DNA from: Rurimicrobium sp040387755
GTDB taxonomy: Bacteria > Bacteroidota > Bacteroidia > Chitinophagales > Chitinophagaceae
DNA length: 64,000 nucleotides
Direction of reading: 5' to 3'
NCBI GenBank assembly: GCA_040387755.1
Contig: JAZKDB010000001.1
Span: forward strand, 124,001 to 188,000
Positions 63,523-64,000 of this stretch are shown piece by piece. How positions within the stretch are numbered: position 1 is the stretch's first letter; the number at the start of each line of letters is the position of its first letter. Position numbers and translations under genes: made by a program. Below the pieces are notes generated by a model. It was not told the origin of the DNA and did no database searches. It was given only the letters and a program-made list of their open reading frames with translations.

Positions 63523-64000
63523 TTTCTCAGTTCTTTTACTTTGTCAAAAATAAGCTTAAACCATATGGTGAACAATTCCGGCGTTTCATTTAACAGTAGT
63601 TCTGTATCAGCCATAGATATATATACCCACTCAGATACTTCTTCTGTATTGATAAGCGGTTCTCTATCGCTTTCTCCAAAGAAGACATGATCATATTCGT
63701 ATTCTGTCATTTGATTGTCCAGTTCTGCTTTGTAAATAAATCCGAATTGATGTTCAAGATGGCATTGCATCCCCATTTCTTCAAAAAGACGTCTTTGGGC
63801 AGCATCAATAACAGGTTCCTCGGGGCGGGGATGAGAACAGCAGGTATTGGTCCATAAGTTGCCGGAGTGATATTTTTTTTGTGCTCTGCGTTGCATTAGC
63901 AGTTCACCTTTAGTATTAAATATAAAGACAGAAACTGCGCGGTGTAATTTTGCTTCACGGTGCGCCTGCATTTTTTCCATTATGCCGATGTTATTGTCCA
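63519..64000 (-). CDS. idi: Isopentenyl-diphosphate delta-isomerase type I, 5' end cut by the window
   Basis: Idi interconverts IPP and DMAPP for isoprenoid synthesis. The visible part shows MEKMQAHREAKLHRAVSVFIFN, the metal-binding NTCCSHPRP segment with its Cys and His, the Nudix-like AAQRRLFEEMG and EYEYDHVF. The ATG at 63980 is probably not the true start: the frame stays open to the window edge and reads ..DNNIGI before MEKM, just as family members have VDENDxxxG ahead of this point, so about ten or more N-terminal residues lie outside. It leads the idi-crtZ-cyclase operon. Confidence 0.93.
   Translation of the reverse strand, partial: DNNIGIMEKMQAHREAKLHRAVSVFIFNTKGELLMQRRAQKKYHSGNLWTNTCCSHPRPEEPVIDAAQRRLFEEMGMQCHLEHQFGFIYKAELDNQMTEYEYDHVFFGESDREPLINTEEVSEWVYISMADTELLLNETPELFTIWFKLIFDKVKELRK

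Overview
The window looks like a chromosome segment of a Bacteroidota bacterium, most likely order Chitinophagales. Supporting signs are type IX secretion (T9SS) C-terminal sorting domains, -7 promoter boxes of the TAnnTTTG type with TTTG -33 boxes, a fused CcoN-CcoO cbb3 oxidase subunit, a DUF4290-murA pair, low GC and almost no Shine-Dalgarno sequences. No rRNA, tRNA, CRISPR array or insertion sequence was seen.

Layout. 1-6.3 kb: the 3' end of a gliding-motility-type secreted protein, alaS (minus strand), a 1-kb gene-free stretch with several inverted repeats and a decayed 21-bp (heptapeptide) repeat gene, a SET-domain protein, a small unknown gene and purH. 6.4-26.1 kb: two giant minus-strand cell-surface genes (2537 and 3973 aa). 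Each has a signal peptide, an NHL beta-propeller, 23 or 41 Ig-like repeats of about 80 aa, and a T9SS sorting domain. They are tandem paralogues that differ mainly in repeat number. 26.5-37.2 kb: a microaerobic respiration locus with a Crp/Fnr regulator, two small unknown helical proteins, the copper P-type ATPase ccoI, ccoS, fused ccoNO, ccoQ, ccoP, ccoG, ccoH and a SafE/DsbD_2-type membrane protein. 37.3-54.7 kb: two more giant adhesin-like genes transcribed divergently (about 1842 and 3790 aa). The second has near-identical 243-bp repeats and an inserted block of BIG2-like domains. 54.9-61.1 kb: dipeptidyl peptidase IV, rodA, a zinc-ribbon protein, a DUF4290 protein and murA. 61.1-64 kb: an unknown exported protein and a carotenoid cluster (lycopene cyclase, carotene hydroxylase, and idi cut by the window edge).

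The most notable signal is regulatory. Three promoters in the cbb3 locus (before the 141-aa gene, before the 171-aa gene plus ccoI, and before ccoS-ccoNO) each carry a TGA-N6-TCA palindrome, the generic Crp/Fnr operator geometry, centred exactly 55 bp upstream of the centre of an nAnnTTTG -7 box. This places both small unknown genes in the same predicted regulon as the oxidase and its copper ATPase, next to the likely regulator. The second theme is the four giant repeat proteins (about 36 kb of 64 kb), which record tandem gene duplication followed by internal repeat expansion. MurA carries Asp instead of Cys at its fosfomycin target position.
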